A stretch of DNA of 64,000 nt from CAZJBS01 sp964544475 (lineage in GTDB: Bacteria; CLD3; SB21). Below, one piece after another: positions 1-9,264 of the stretch. A program made the translations under genes and the position numbers. The first letter of the stretch is position 1; every line of letters begins with the position of its first letter. The stretch spans positions 1-64,000 of the forward strand of contig CAZJBS010000015.1 in NCBI GenBank assembly GCA_964544475.1, read 5' to 3'. The notes under the pieces are model-generated. The model did no database searches. It worked only from the letters and a program-made list of their open reading frames with translations, and was not told where the DNA came from.

Positions 1-1113
1 CGCCTTCTTATCGGCACGCGCAAAGGCGCCTTTGTCCTCACCGGTGACGCCGCGCGAAAAACATGGAAGCTCTCCGATCCGATATTCCTCGGACATATCG
101 TCCATCATCTGGTGCCCGATCCGCGCGACCGGAAAACCATGCTCATGGCGTGCAAAACCGGTCATCTCGGGCCAACGGTCTTCCGTTCGACGGATCGCGG
201 ACGCTCCTGGAAAGAGGCATCCCAACCGCCAGCGTTTCCGAAAGCTCCCGAAGGGCAAAAGGGCCGTGCCGTAGACCATGTATTCTGGCTGACGCCCGGG
301 CACGTCGACGAACCAAACGTCTGGTACGCCGGCACGTCCCCGCAAGGGCTCTTCCGCTCGGAAGACGGCGGCGTCACGTGGACCGGCGTGGATGGATTCA
401 ATGCCCATCCTATGAAGGACACCTGGACCGGCGGTGAACAGGACGGCACGCCGGACGGGCCGAAAATGCATTCCATTCTCATCGATCCGCGCGACAGGAA
501 ACACATGTATATCGGCATGTCCAGCGGCGGCGTATTCGAAACCACGGATCAGGGCCGCACATGGATTCCCCTGAACAAGGGTTGTGCGGCGGATTTTATG
601 CCGACGCCGGATGCGGAATTCGGCCACGACCCGCATTGTGTGCGGTTTCATCCGATGAACCCGGACCGGCTGTATCAGCAAAATCACTGCGGCATTTATC
701 GGATGGACCGCTCGGAAGGAAAGTGGATTCGCATCGGCGACCACATGCCGAAAACGATCGGGGACATTGGTTTTCCCGTCGTTCTGCATCCGCGCGATCC
801 GGACACGGTGTGGGTATTTCCGATGGACGGCACGACGGTGTGGCCGCGCACCAGCCCCGGCGGCAAACCGGCCGTCTACACGACTGTCAATGCCGGAAAA
901 TCATGGAAACGTCTGGACAAAGGATTCCCGAGAAGTCACGCATGGTTCACCGTTTTGAGGCAGGCGATGACCTCGGATACCCGCGCCAGAGTGGGTTTGT
1001 ATCTGGGAACCACATCGGGCGAAGTGTGGATAAGCACAGACGAAGGCCGGTCGTGGAAATGCGCCGCCCGGAATCTGCCCGAAATCTATTCGGTCGAAGT
1101 CGCGGAATTTTGA
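1..1113 (+). CDS. BNR/Asp-box repeat protein (sialidase-like beta-propeller), 5' truncated
   Basis: The frame is open from base 1, so the start lies outside the window and 370 residues are visible. At least five Asp-box motifs (S/T-x-D-x-G-x-S/T-W) are seen, near 187-213, 358-381, 541-564, 880-905 and 1033-1056, for example FRSTDRGRSW and FRSEDGGVTW. This is the pattern of WD40/YVTN/BNR-like propellers related to sialidases and photosystem stability factors. No catalytic sialidase residues could be assigned. The stop lies 1 base before the start of a MoaD/ThiS-like gene, so the two are probably co-translated. The substrate is unknown; the call is structural. Confidence 0.85.
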   Translation, partial: RLLIGTRKGAFVLTGDAARKTWKLSDPIFLGHIVHHLVPDPRDRKTMLMACKTGHLGPTVFRSTDRGRSWKEASQPPAFPKAPEGQKGRAVDHVFWLTPGHVDEPNVWYAGTSPQGLFRSEDGGVTWTGVDGFNAHPMKDTWTGGEQDGTPDGPKMHSILIDPRDRKHMYIGMSSGGVFETTDQGRTWIPLNKGCAADFMPTPDAEFGHDPHCVRFHPMNPDRLYQQNHCGIYRMDRSEGKWIRIGDHMPKTIGDIGFPVVLHPRDPDTVWVFPMDGTTVWPRTSPGGKPAVYTTVNAGKSWKRLDKGFPRSHAWFTVLRQAMTSDTRARVGLYLGTTSGEVWISTDEGRSWKCAARNLPEIYSVEVAEF

Positions 1114-1114
1114 C

Positions 1115-1375
1115 ATGAAAGCGCTCATTCCATCACCCTTGCGTTCGTATACCCGCGACGAACCCGAAGTGGACGTGGCCGGACGCTCCGTGGCGGAGGC
1201 CCTGGATGAACTCAACCGTCGCTATCCCGGGATGCGGTTCCGGATGATCGACGAACAGGACCAGATTCGCCGTCACATCAAGATTTTTGTGAACGAGGAA
1301 TTGGTGCGCGACCTCACCACACCCCTCAACGCGAATGACCGGCTTCAGATTGTGTGTGCGCTGAGCGGGGGGTGA
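1115..1375 (+). CDS. MoaD/ThiS family ubiquitin-like sulfur-carrier protein
   Basis: 86 residues, the usual size for the beta-grasp sulfur carriers MoaD and ThiS. It ends in Ser-Gly-Gly, the C-terminal diglycine that members of this family use for thiocarboxylation. The features FVNEELVRD and LNANDRLQIVCALSGG fit the family pattern (I.VN....... L.dGDev.i.paisGG). The ATG is 1 base after the stop of the BNR gene and no independent ribosome binding site is visible, so translation is probably coupled. No MoaE, MoeB or ThiF partner lies nearby, so molybdopterin, thiamine or another sulfur pathway cannot be distinguished. Confidence 0.85.
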   Translation: MKALIPSPLRSYTRDEPEVDVAGRSVAEALDELNRRYPGMRFRMIDEQDQIRRHIKIFVNEELVRDLTTPLNANDRLQIVCALSGG

Positions 1376-1428
1376 GGTTCACAATCAGACCTGGACATGA
1401 GCACAATCGTGACTGCGTGGTCTGATCC

Positions 1429-3198
1429 TTATTTCATGAATACCATCTTGCGGGCCGAAGTGGATGTTCCATTCGTGAGACGATAAATATAGACGCCGCT
1501 GGCGACCACAATTCCCTTGTCATCGCGGCCATCCCACGTCACGGTATGTTCCCCATTCGACAGCGTTTGATTGACCAGGGTGCGCACTTCCTGACCGAGC
1601 AGATTGTACACTTTCAATTGAACCCGTGCGCCACGATTCAGGCCGAACCGGATGGAAGTGGATGGATTGAACGGATTCGGGAAATTCCGATGTAGTTCAA
1701 ATTTCTGCGGCGAGGCGCTTTCACCGGAGCTCACGGCCACGACGGTGTAGCCCTGGCCTTCGGTCATCTTGTAGATGTGGTTGGCGTTGAGATTCGTATA
1801 CACTTCCACACTGTCCGACGGCCATTCGATGATCAGCGAGTCGACAACGCTCGCATCGCCAAGACCGACATGCAGACGCAAGATCTGGCTGTTGTAGCCG
1901 GACTGGCCGGAAACCTCCCGCATCTGCCACCGCGCGACGCCCGAAATGACTGCCTTCAGGCGCACTCTGGCTCCAATGGCGCTTCGGTTGGAAGATGTCC
2001 CGGCCAGGTCCAATTCGATCCAATGATTCCCGTTGCCGGCATTGAGCAGCAGCGTGTTCTTTTCGTTCAGACGGTTGGCGAGGAAGACGTCCAGATCGCC
2101 GTCGTTGTCATAGTCGGCCCACACGCATCCAAACGTATGGCTCGAATCCTCGACGACCGGACCGGATTCCACTTTGGTGAATGCATAATATGGCGGGCCG
2201 GAATTCGCGTACAGAAACTTGCGTTGGCCGTCATTGGCGACGAGAAGGTCCAGATCGCCGTCGCTGTCATAGTCTCCCCATCCGGTTCCGACCGACGATC
2301 CCAGATCGGTACTCACCACGCCCGTATCCACAGCAACGAGGTCGAAATCCGGAGCACCGGAATTGAGATAGAGCTGGTTTCTTTGGTTGAGATAGCTCGC
2401 CGTGACCAGATCCATGTCGCCGTCATTATCATAGTCGGCCCAGCTGCTGCCAAGCGTAGCTCGCCCATCGGCAAAGGAAATCTGCGAAAAGGCGAAATGA
2501 CCCTGATTGATGAATAAACGATCATGCTCTGTTCCACCGTTGCCGATAAACAAATCCTGGTCGCCGTCGTTGTCGTAGTCGGCCCAAACGCCGGATATGG
2601 AAAATCCATTTCCTGTCACGATGCCCGTGTCGATCCTGGACAACTGATAATCCGGATATCCGGAATTGACGTACATGTAATCCGGTCCGCTAAAGTTGAT
2701 GACATACAAATCGAGATCGCCGTCACGGTCGAGGTCCACCCACGACGAGCTGTTTGAATTGGCCAGATCACTTGAAATCGTTCCGGCCAGGATGCGCGTA
2801 AACGCCGTATCCCCATCGCCCGCATAGAGGAAATTCCCGAAGAAGTTCCTATTCGTAACGAACAGGTCGATCAGCCCGTCTTCGTTATAATCCCCGCCGG
2901 TCGATCCGATGGAGGATCCTCCGTCCGTGACGACCGCACCCGTGGTGATCCTGCGAAATTGTCCCTGTCCGAGATTGAGATACAACGCGTTGTTTTGATT
3001 GGCCAGGTTGCCATTGGACACAAACAGGTCCAGCCATCCGTCATTGTCGAAATCAAGCCAACTGCCGCCGCCACTTTCATTCATGTCCGATACGATCGGA
3101 TTGACCGGATCGGTGACTTTCGTGAACGATTGACCAACGGCTTGGCAGGGTAAGTGCGCCATCATGATAAGAGCAGACAGAAGACGGTATGATCTCAT
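1429..3198 (-). CDS. Secreted FG-GAP/VCBS repeat protein with ASPIC/UnbV domain and C-terminal sorting tail
   Basis: 589 residues with a signal peptide (LLSALIMMAHLPCQAVGQS). About seven FG-GAP/VCBS-type repeats of the form W-x-D-x-D-N-D-G-D-x-D-L follow, typical calcium-binding propeller blades. An ASPIC/UnbV-like module begins near residue 395 (AIGARVRLKA, SLIIEWPSDSVEVY). The last 85 residues are a FlgD-like/type IX secretion tail (NFPNPFNPSTSIRF, GVYIYRLTNG). It is probably exported and surface attached. It lies 15 bases downstream of a paralogue with the same architecture (3214-5034), and the ends of the two genes are nearly identical in nucleotide sequence. Function beyond extracellular binding or adhesion is unknown. 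Confidence 0.85.
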   Translation of the reverse strand: MRSYRLLSALIMMAHLPCQAVGQSFTKVTDPVNPIVSDMNESGGGSWLDFDNDGWLDLFVSNGNLANQNNALYLNLGQGQFRRITTGAVVTDGGSSIGSTGGDYNEDGLIDLFVTNRNFFGNFLYAGDGDTAFTRILAGTISSDLANSNSSSWVDLDRDGDLDLYVINFSGPDYMYVNSGYPDYQLSRIDTGIVTGNGFSISGVWADYDNDGDQDLFIGNGGTEHDRLFINQGHFAFSQISFADGRATLGSSWADYDNDGDMDLVTASYLNQRNQLYLNSGAPDFDLVAVDTGVVSTDLGSSVGTGWGDYDSDGDLDLLVANDGQRKFLYANSGPPYYAFTKVESGPVVEDSSHTFGCVWADYDNDGDLDVFLANRLNEKNTLLLNAGNGNHWIELDLAGTSSNRSAIGARVRLKAVISGVARWQMREVSGQSGYNSQILRLHVGLGDASVVDSLIIEWPSDSVEVYTNLNANHIYKMTEGQGYTVVAVSSGESASPQKFELHRNFPNPFNPSTSIRFGLNRGARVQLKVYNLLGQEVRTLVNQTLSNGEHTVTWDGRDDKGIVVASGVYIYRLTNGTSTSARKMVFMK

Positions 3199-3213
3199 AC
3201 GAGGTTCTTTCAG

Positions 3214-5034
3214 TTATTTGATGAATAACATCTTGCGGGCCGAAGTGGATGTTCCATTCGTGAGCCGATAAATATAGACACCACTGGCGATCACAGTTCC
3301 CTTATCATCGCGGCCATCCCACGTCACGGTATGTTCCCCATTCGACAGCGTTTGATTGACCAGGGTGCGCACTTCCTGACCGAGCAAATTGTACACTTTC
3401 AACTGAATTCGTGCGCCAGTATTCAGGCTGAACCGGATGGTGGTGGAGGGGTTGAACGGATTTGGGAAATTCTGGCGGAGTTCGAAGCTCTGAGGGGCCG
3501 CGCTTTCGCCGGAGTTCACGGCCACCACGGTGTAGCCCTGTCCTTCGGTCATCGTGTAGAAATGATTGGCGCCGAGACCGGTATACACTTCCACGCTGTC
3601 CGATGGCCATTCGATAACGAGTGAGTCGATGATCGACGCGTCGCCGAGACCGAAATGAACTGTAAGACTACTTTGGCCATTGAACGTGTTTTGGGAAGAG
3701 ACCTCCCTCATCTGCCATTGCATCACTCCGTTAATGGTCGCTTTGCATCGAACCCGCGCTCCGATGGCCGCACGATTGGAGTGTCGTTGCGGATCTCCCA
3801 CGAGCCTCACGTGGGTCCAGTGATTGGAATTCATGGTCTCGTTGTGGTAAAGAGCCTTTGAAGAACTGTTGCCGGAGATGTAGACGTCCATGCGACCATC
3901 CAGATCATAGTCACCTGCGCAGGCAGAAAAGCGGGGACCTGCCGCACTGAGTCCGGCCGCATCATACCGAGAGAAGGTACCATTTCCGTTGTTGACGTAG
4001 TAGATGCTCGCGATTCCAAGATCCGACGTAACCAGGCAGTCCAGGTCACCGTCATTGTCGAAATCGGCCCAGACGGATGAAAGCCACAGACCGGCGTCGG
4101 ATACGATGCTTCCGACACTGTCGACAATCATTTTCACGTAGGTACCTTGGTCGTTGCGATAGAGATCGTTGGGAAAGATCATACCATAGTTGGTGATGAA
4201 ACAATCCAAATCGGAATCGTTGTCGTAGTCGATCCAATTGATGATCTGTCCATCCCTGAGGTCCGAAGCGATGACTCCTTCGGTGATACGCTGGAACAAA
4301 GCAGTGCCAGTCTCTATCCGCCGGTTCCTGTACAGGTAATCCGGGCCGGGACTGCCGGACGCCGGTCCGGATCCGAAAAAGAGATCCAGGTCTCCGTCCA
4401 GATCAAAATCGGACCAGCTTACGACCGTATAAGGCGCATGACTCGTGTCAAGTCCGATGCTGTCCAGCGGAAGCTTGCTCAAGGTTCCGTTTCCCTGGTT
4501 GCGCAGGAAATGATTGGTCGTTGGTGTCCCCACAAAGTTGGCCGGATGCGCTACGACCAGGTCCACAAAGCCATCCTCATCATAATCTCCCCACGCACAG
4601 GACCATCCTCGATTGCCGATCGAATCCATCGTAGACCCGGTCAGTACACGGCTGAAGGATCCCATACCGTCATTCCGATACAGCATCGATCGTAGACCCG
4701 CCACGAAGCAATCCACATCGCCGTCGTTGTCCATGTCCGCCCAACTGCTTCCGATGGTTCCGGTCTGATGCACGATGGCCGTCGAATGCCGGACGAACTG
4801 TCCATTGCCATCGTTTCGATACAAAGAATTCCCGGTGACGTACAGATCGTCATCCAGATCCCCGTCAAAATCGATCCAGCTGGCGCCACGGTACGAGCCG
4901 TTGGACACGGCCGACTGGGTTACGATGGGATTGCTGGTATCCGTGATTTTCACAAATGTCTGCGAATGGCCCATCACGGATGAAATCAACGCGGCAAGAA
5001 CGGCGACGGAATACATTAGTACGTTTCGTGACAT
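3214..5034 (-). CDS. Secreted FG-GAP/VCBS repeat protein with ASPIC/UnbV domain and C-terminal sorting tail (paralogue)
   Basis: 606 residues from the ATG at 5034, chosen because AAGGAG lies at 5041-5046 with a 6-base spacer and a signal peptide follows directly (MYSVAVLAALISSVMGHSQ); an upstream in-frame start at 5094 would add 20 non-signal residues. About nine DxDxDGDxD-type FG-GAP repeats are followed by an ASPIC/UnbV-like region (AIGARVRCKA, LVIEWPSDSVEVY) and a sorting tail (NFPNPFNPSTTIRF). It is the upstream member of a tandem pair with 1429-3198. No enzymatic motif was seen. Confidence 0.85.
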   Translation of the reverse strand: MSRNVLMYSVAVLAALISSVMGHSQTFVKITDTSNPIVTQSAVSNGSYRGASWIDFDGDLDDDLYVTGNSLYRNDGNGQFVRHSTAIVHQTGTIGSSWADMDNDGDVDCFVAGLRSMLYRNDGMGSFSRVLTGSTMDSIGNRGWSCAWGDYDEDGFVDLVVAHPANFVGTPTTNHFLRNQGNGTLSKLPLDSIGLDTSHAPYTVVSWSDFDLDGDLDLFFGSGPASGSPGPDYLYRNRRIETGTALFQRITEGVIASDLRDGQIINWIDYDNDSDLDCFITNYGMIFPNDLYRNDQGTYVKMIVDSVGSIVSDAGLWLSSVWADFDNDGDLDCLVTSDLGIASIYYVNNGNGTFSRYDAAGLSAAGPRFSACAGDYDLDGRMDVYISGNSSSKALYHNETMNSNHWTHVRLVGDPQRHSNRAAIGARVRCKATINGVMQWQMREVSSQNTFNGQSSLTVHFGLGDASIIDSLVIEWPSDSVEVYTGLGANHFYTMTEGQGYTVVAVNSGESAAPQSFELRQNFPNPFNPSTTIRFSLNTGARIQLKVYNLLGQEVRTLVNQTLSNGEHTVTWDGRDDKGTVIASGVYIYRLTNGTSTSARKMLFIK

Positions 5035-5118
5035 AGCGGTCTCCTTATTGATCTTGAAGTCAAGATAGAAGGAAAAACCCGCTGTCGGTATCACCGGAAA
5101 TGGTGAATCCGGGGAGAA

Positions 5119-5826
5119 TCAGACCAGTCGTTTTTGCAGGGCCAGGGCTACGGCTTCGGATTTGGAATGGACTTCGAGTTTTCGATAGATGCTTTTGATG
5201 TGGTGGTGCACGGTTTCCTCGGCGAGAAACAGGGCATCGGCGATCATCTTGTAGCTGTCGCCTTTGCAGAGCCGGGTCAAAACGTCCGTTTCACGCTCCG
5301 TCAGGGGAGAGGTCGTCGTGCGCCGGAAAGAGCCGACGATCATGCGCGCAATGCTGCTGCTCATGGGAGCGCCTCCGGAAGCGGCTTCGCGGATCGCCTC
5401 GATCAGTTGGTCCGGGCGGGTCGTTTTGAGCAAATACCCGTTGGCGCCGGCGCACAGCGACCGGAATACTTTTTCATCATCCTTATGAACGGTCAGCATG
5501 ATGATGTCGGATTCGAATCCCGCCGCGCGAAGTTTGAGGACGGCGTCAATGCCGGACAGTCCGGGCATTTGAATATCCATTAAAACCACATCCGGCTTTT
5601 CCTGCAGCAATCCCTTGACGGCGGATTCGCCATCGCCGTAGGTCGGCCCTAGCCGAAAGCCCGGACGGTCGTCGATCAGGAGCGATAACGCCTTGCGGAT
5701 TTCCGGATCGTCTTCGACGATGGAAACCCTGATGGCGGGTTTTTGCGTTTTCGTGGCCACTGGGTAATTTCCAGGATTCCGGTATCTGTTCGGAGGAATT
5801 CTACGAAGATTTGAAGAGGGTATCAA
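5119..5826 (-). CDS. NarL/FixJ-family response regulator (receiver + LuxR-type HTH)
   Basis: Receiver domain with acidic pocket VEDD, phospho-acceptor Asp in VVLMDIQMPG and conserved Lys in LLKTTRPDQL, followed by a LuxR-type helix-turn-helix (LTERETDVLTRLCKGDSYKM, HHIKSIYRKL). It lies downstream of and co-oriented with the propeller sensor kinase at 6000-9038, which should phosphorylate it. The start is uncertain. TTG at 5826 has no ribosome binding site but overlaps the stop of a 14-codon ORF with a strong one; GTG at 5760 gives a more usual length of 213 residues. DNA targets are unknown; the secreted FG-GAP genes immediately downstream are candidates. Confidence 0.88.
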   Translation of the reverse strand: MIPSSNLRRIPPNRYRNPGNYPVATKTQKPAIRVSIVEDDPEIRKALSLLIDDRPGFRLGPTYGDGESAVKGLLQEKPDVVLMDIQMPGLSGIDAVLKLRAAGFESDIIMLTVHKDDEKVFRSLCAGANGYLLKTTRPDQLIEAIREAASGGAPMSSSIARMIVGSFRRTTTSPLTERETDVLTRLCKGDSYKMIADALFLAEETVHHHIKSIYRKLEVHSKSEAVALALQKRLV

Positions 5827-5867
5827 GGATGGTGATGGATTTCATTGGAGGCAAATTCGGAATCCAC
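5823..5867 (-). other. Candidate 14-codon leader ORF upstream of the response regulator
   Basis: A GTG at 5867 is preceded by a consensus AGGAGG (5876-5881) with an 8-base spacer, the strongest ribosome binding site in the 173-base gap between kinase and regulator. The reading frame gives 14 residues, including three consecutive His codons (CAT CAC CAT), and its TGA overlaps the TTG at 5826 as TTGA. It could couple translation of the regulator. It could also be the real start of the regulator with a one-base indel. No homology can be judged at this length. Confidence 0.3.
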
Positions 5868-5999
5868 CCTGATGTCCTCCTCGAAGGGGAGTGCACGGGT
5901 GGGGCTGACCGGGTTTGGACGACACCGCACGACCGCCAAGCCTCCGCCGGCGATCGCCTGTATTGTCACACTTCGTCGCTGGATCGGCCGGTTTTTGGG

Positions 6000-8900
6000 T
6001 CAGGCGATGGCCGTTTGGGCGACCGCAACCCGGATTTCGATCCGCGTTCCGTGGCCGGAAGTGGAATGGCATGTGAACAGCGCGCCGGCCTGCGCGGCCC
6101 TTTGACGCATGTTCTCCAGACCGTGGCCTTGCATGACACGGTCCGTGTCAAACCCGCGGCCGTTGTCGGTGAATTCCATCACCAATTGTCCGCCGGTCAC
6201 GCTCGCCGTGAGGCTGACGGCATTCGCACCGGCATGGCGTAGCGCGTTATTCATGCCCTCTTTCAATACCAGCGTCACATGGCGACGCACATCCATATCG
6301 ATGTGCCATTCCTGTAACCGACTGTCAATCGGCGTGGCGCTGAAACGAATGCCGGTCCGGTCAAAAAGCTCTTCGCCAAACGCCACCAGATGATTGACAA
6401 AATCGCGCACCGAATCCTGGCGGGGGTCGAGAGACCAGATAAAATCCCTCGTTTCGGATGTGAGGTTCTGAGCGTCGTCGATGATCTTGTCCAGGTATTC
6501 GACCAATTCGCCGCGCGGCTGATCGACACGACGTTTGGCAACTTCGCTGAAAAGCCCGATGCGCGTCAGGCGGTGGCCGAGTTCGTCATGGAAATCGCTG
6601 GCCGTTTTGCGCCGGACGTTTTCACGTTCGTCCTGCCGCGCGCGTTCGATCGCGAGAGAAAACCGGATGCGGCGCCGGACGCTCCATTGATAAGCCAGAA
6701 CGGCGATCACCACCGTCACGACGACGCACAGCACATAAAACCACCACGTTCTCCAGAAGGGCGGCAAAATAACGATACGGAGGAGACGTTCTTCAGCGTT
6801 CCACTTTCCCTCCGCGTCCGTGGCCTTCACGACGAACGCATACGACCCCGGCGGCACATCCGTGTACATCGCCCGATGGGTTGAATTCCCGCCGAGGAAT
6901 GACGGATCAAATCCTTCGAGCCGCCACGCATAACGGATCTTGCCCGGCCGGTCGAAATCGATGGCCGCGAAATCGACCGCGAAATAATGGTTGTCGTGAG
7001 CGAGTTCGATAACGTCGGGTATTCCGCAATGTTGGATTTCCCTCGAATCTTTCCAGGACGTGAACATCGTGGCGGCCAGTTTCACCGGCGGCGCTTCCGG
7101 TTCCGTCAACGACGGATCGACGATCACGAGCCCGTGGAGATTTCCGAAACACATCCGGTCCTGCGACCCGGCCGACACGCCGGGTATGAACATGTTGCCG
7201 GGCAGGCCGTCCGTGGCATCGTACATGGTCACGGTTTGCGTGGACGGCTCCCAACGCAGGATCCCGCGGTGGGTGGCGATCCACAGCCGTCCACGGCCAT
7301 CTTCCCGGATGGCGCCGATGACACCATTGGCAAATTCAAAGTGAGAGCGCTCATGGACAAATCGTTCGGTCGTCGGATCGAAGCGTTCCAGTCCACCGGC
7401 GGTCCCGATCCACAACCGGTCATGGCGGTCTTCAAGAAACGCCAACGCGTAGGGATTGGTGATCGCATTGGAATCGGTGTGGTCCGGTACGAATCGCCGC
7501 CATTCCCTGCGATCTGGATCCAGGCGGAACGTGCCTTCGTAACTGCCCACCCACAGATAATGCCGGTGGTCCTCATACAAGGACAGGATAAATCCCGGTT
7601 GCAGTCCGGACGGCGTTCGGAACATCGCCAGACGGTGATGGAGAGTGTCGTAATACGCCAATCCGTTGGCTGTTCCAATCCACAGGGTGCCGCGGGAATC
7701 GGTATGGAGGACATTGATGCGTTGCGTGATTGGTGTGCGACCATCCGCAACGGCGACGATTTCAGAGCGCTTGGCCGTCCTGTCATATCGCAGGAGACCG
7801 ACCATTGTGCCAACCCATATGGCCTGCCGCTCCGCCAGAAGGGCATTAATTCGGCGTCCGGCCAGCGGAGACTTTTCGAACCAGGCCGCTTTTTCCACAC
7901 GCCGCCCGTCCCATTCGAATAATGTGTAGGTGGTCGCGAACAGCGTCCGTTCGTCCGTGATGCTGAGCGCCGTCACTTTGTTGCCGCCGGGCGGTTTGAT
8001 GATGGTGAAAATTGAACGTGACGTGTCGGGCGTCGCGGTTGTCTTTTCATCGTACTCCAGAGTACGGGCCATTGGACGGGACCGAATCCGTTCCGTGCCG
8101 GCTTCGTACATGCTGACCCAAACGTCACCGGTGTGATCTTCGCAAAGAGCCGGAATAAAGCGGCGGACGGATGGGAACGATCCCGGCATGGGCGTCAGTT
8201 CATGGCCCCCGGACATGCGAAATACGCCGTCCGCCGTTCCGATCCACAAAACTTGCCCGGCAAACAACGAGGTGACACGACGCATCACATGCACAAGGAC
8301 GAGCCGGTCTTCCGAAACCCGGAACAGCCCGTCGGCGGTTCCCGCCCAGATCTGCCCGTGTCTGTCTTCTGCGAGCGCCGAGACCTGCGATCCCTCCGGC
8401 ATCGTGATGCCGGTCCAGGTGCGTTGCGCCACATCGAAACGAAACAAACCGTGATCCCGTGTGCCGATCCAGAGACGGTTTTGACGATCCATACGAAGGG
8501 TTTGAATATCGGCGCTGTCCGGAAAAAGCCCGTTGGATGTCTGACGGCCATGATGCGTGATGTGGCCAGCCGGATCGATTTCGTCCAACCCCGCATTCGT
8601 GCCCGCCCACGCGCAGCCCCGGTCATCGGTCTGAACCGAGGAAACGTAATTGCCGGCGAGGGATGTCGTATCACCGTCACGATGGAGCCAATGCGCGAAA
8701 ACGTTGCGCTTCGGATACCAGGCGTTGAGGCCCCCGCCGTACGTGGCAATCCACAAGACGCCGTCGCGATCTTCATGAAGATGGACCACATCGTCATTGG
8801 TCAGGGAATTCGTGTCCAACGGATCGTGACGGAAAACGTAGTACGCCTGTCCGTCGAAACGCGTCAGACCAAACATGGTGCCAAACCACATGAACCCTTT

Positions 8901-9038
8901 GTGATCCTGAAGCATGGCATAGACCAGGTGGTGGGCGATCCCATCTTCCATGGAAACGGGTTGGGCGGTCCAGGATTCGTCCTGCGAAGACAGACCGGCG
9001 GGGAGGGCCATCAAGGCCCATAACACGGCAATTTTCAT
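6000..9038 (-). CDS. Propeller-type sensor histidine kinase (Reg_prop, Y_Y_Y, HisKA_3, HATPase_c)
   Basis: 1012 residues from the ATG at 9038, supported by GGAG upstream and a signal peptide (MKIAVLWALMALPAGLSSQ). The periplasmic part carries many Reg_prop blades (patterns like D-G-x-L-W-I-A-T/G-T), then a Y_Y_Y-type beta-sandwich near 690-755 and one membrane segment near 762-785. The cytoplasmic part has a HisKA_3 box with phospho-acceptor His817 (FHDELGHRLTRI), an N box (KEGMNNALRHAG), DNGRGF and GHGLENMRQRA. This is a classical NarX/DesK-type kinase without a fused receiver, so the NarL-type regulator at 5119-5826 is its natural partner. The ligand is unknown; related propeller sensors often sense glycans or other extracellular compounds. 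Confidence 0.92.
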   Translation of the reverse strand: MKIAVLWALMALPAGLSSQDESWTAQPVSMEDGIAHHLVYAMLQDHKGFMWFGTMFGLTRFDGQAYYVFRHDPLDTNSLTNDDVVHLHEDRDGVLWIATYGGGLNAWYPKRNVFAHWLHRDGDTTSLAGNYVSSVQTDDRGCAWAGTNAGLDEIDPAGHITHHGRQTSNGLFPDSADIQTLRMDRQNRLWIGTRDHGLFRFDVAQRTWTGITMPEGSQVSALAEDRHGQIWAGTADGLFRVSEDRLVLVHVMRRVTSLFAGQVLWIGTADGVFRMSGGHELTPMPGSFPSVRRFIPALCEDHTGDVWVSMYEAGTERIRSRPMARTLEYDEKTTATPDTSRSIFTIIKPPGGNKVTALSITDERTLFATTYTLFEWDGRRVEKAAWFEKSPLAGRRINALLAERQAIWVGTMVGLLRYDRTAKRSEIVAVADGRTPITQRINVLHTDSRGTLWIGTANGLAYYDTLHHRLAMFRTPSGLQPGFILSLYEDHRHYLWVGSYEGTFRLDPDRREWRRFVPDHTDSNAITNPYALAFLEDRHDRLWIGTAGGLERFDPTTERFVHERSHFEFANGVIGAIREDGRGRLWIATHRGILRWEPSTQTVTMYDATDGLPGNMFIPGVSAGSQDRMCFGNLHGLVIVDPSLTEPEAPPVKLAATMFTSWKDSREIQHCGIPDVIELAHDNHYFAVDFAAIDFDRPGKIRYAWRLEGFDPSFLGGNSTHRAMYTDVPPGSYAFVVKATDAEGKWNAEERLLRIVILPPFWRTWWFYVLCVVVTVVIAVLAYQWSVRRRIRFSLAIERARQDERENVRRKTASDFHDELGHRLTRIGLFSEVAKRRVDQPRGELVEYLDKIIDDAQNLTSETRDFIWSLDPRQDSVRDFVNHLVAFGEELFDRTGIRFSATPIDSRLQEWHIDMDVRRHVTLVLKEGMNNALRHAGANAVSLTASVTGGQLVMEFTDNGRGFDTDRVMQGHGLENMRQRAAQAGALFTCHSTSGHGTRIEIRVAVAQTAIA

Positions 9039-9193
9039 AGCGACTCCTTCTTTTCCTCCCTGGCAAGATACGAAACAGCGACCAAAATATCGGATCACCA
9101 ATTCAGGGTATTCAAGCATACGCACTGATCTGATGAAATTCACCAGGTTTTGCGGCTTCGACGATTTGGCCAACTCGTTGGGGCCGATTTTTT

Positions 9194-9222
9194 TTGATTT
9201 TCATGATATTTTCGGATAAACT
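9194..9222 (+). promoter_or_regulatory. Possible sigma70-like promoter for 9265
   Basis: TTGATT at 9194-9199 and TAAACT at 9217-9222 are separated by 17 bases, 43 bases before the ATG at 9265, in the divergent gap with the sensor kinase. The match is moderate and the region is T-rich, so chance is possible. Confidence 0.25.
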
Positions 9223-9264
9223 CAAACCAGACCTATCCATTCTACCAATCCTTGGAGACCACCC

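Noticed and set aside
1385..1425. TCAGACC/GGTCTGA inverted repeat between convergent genes as a terminator
   Set aside because: 27-base loop and no T-tract; too weak to call.
1777..2517. 246-codon plus-strand frame inside the FG-GAP gene
   Set aside because: Antisense shadow of repeated Asp/Gly codons; no ribosome binding site or domain, and the minus-strand gene is certain.
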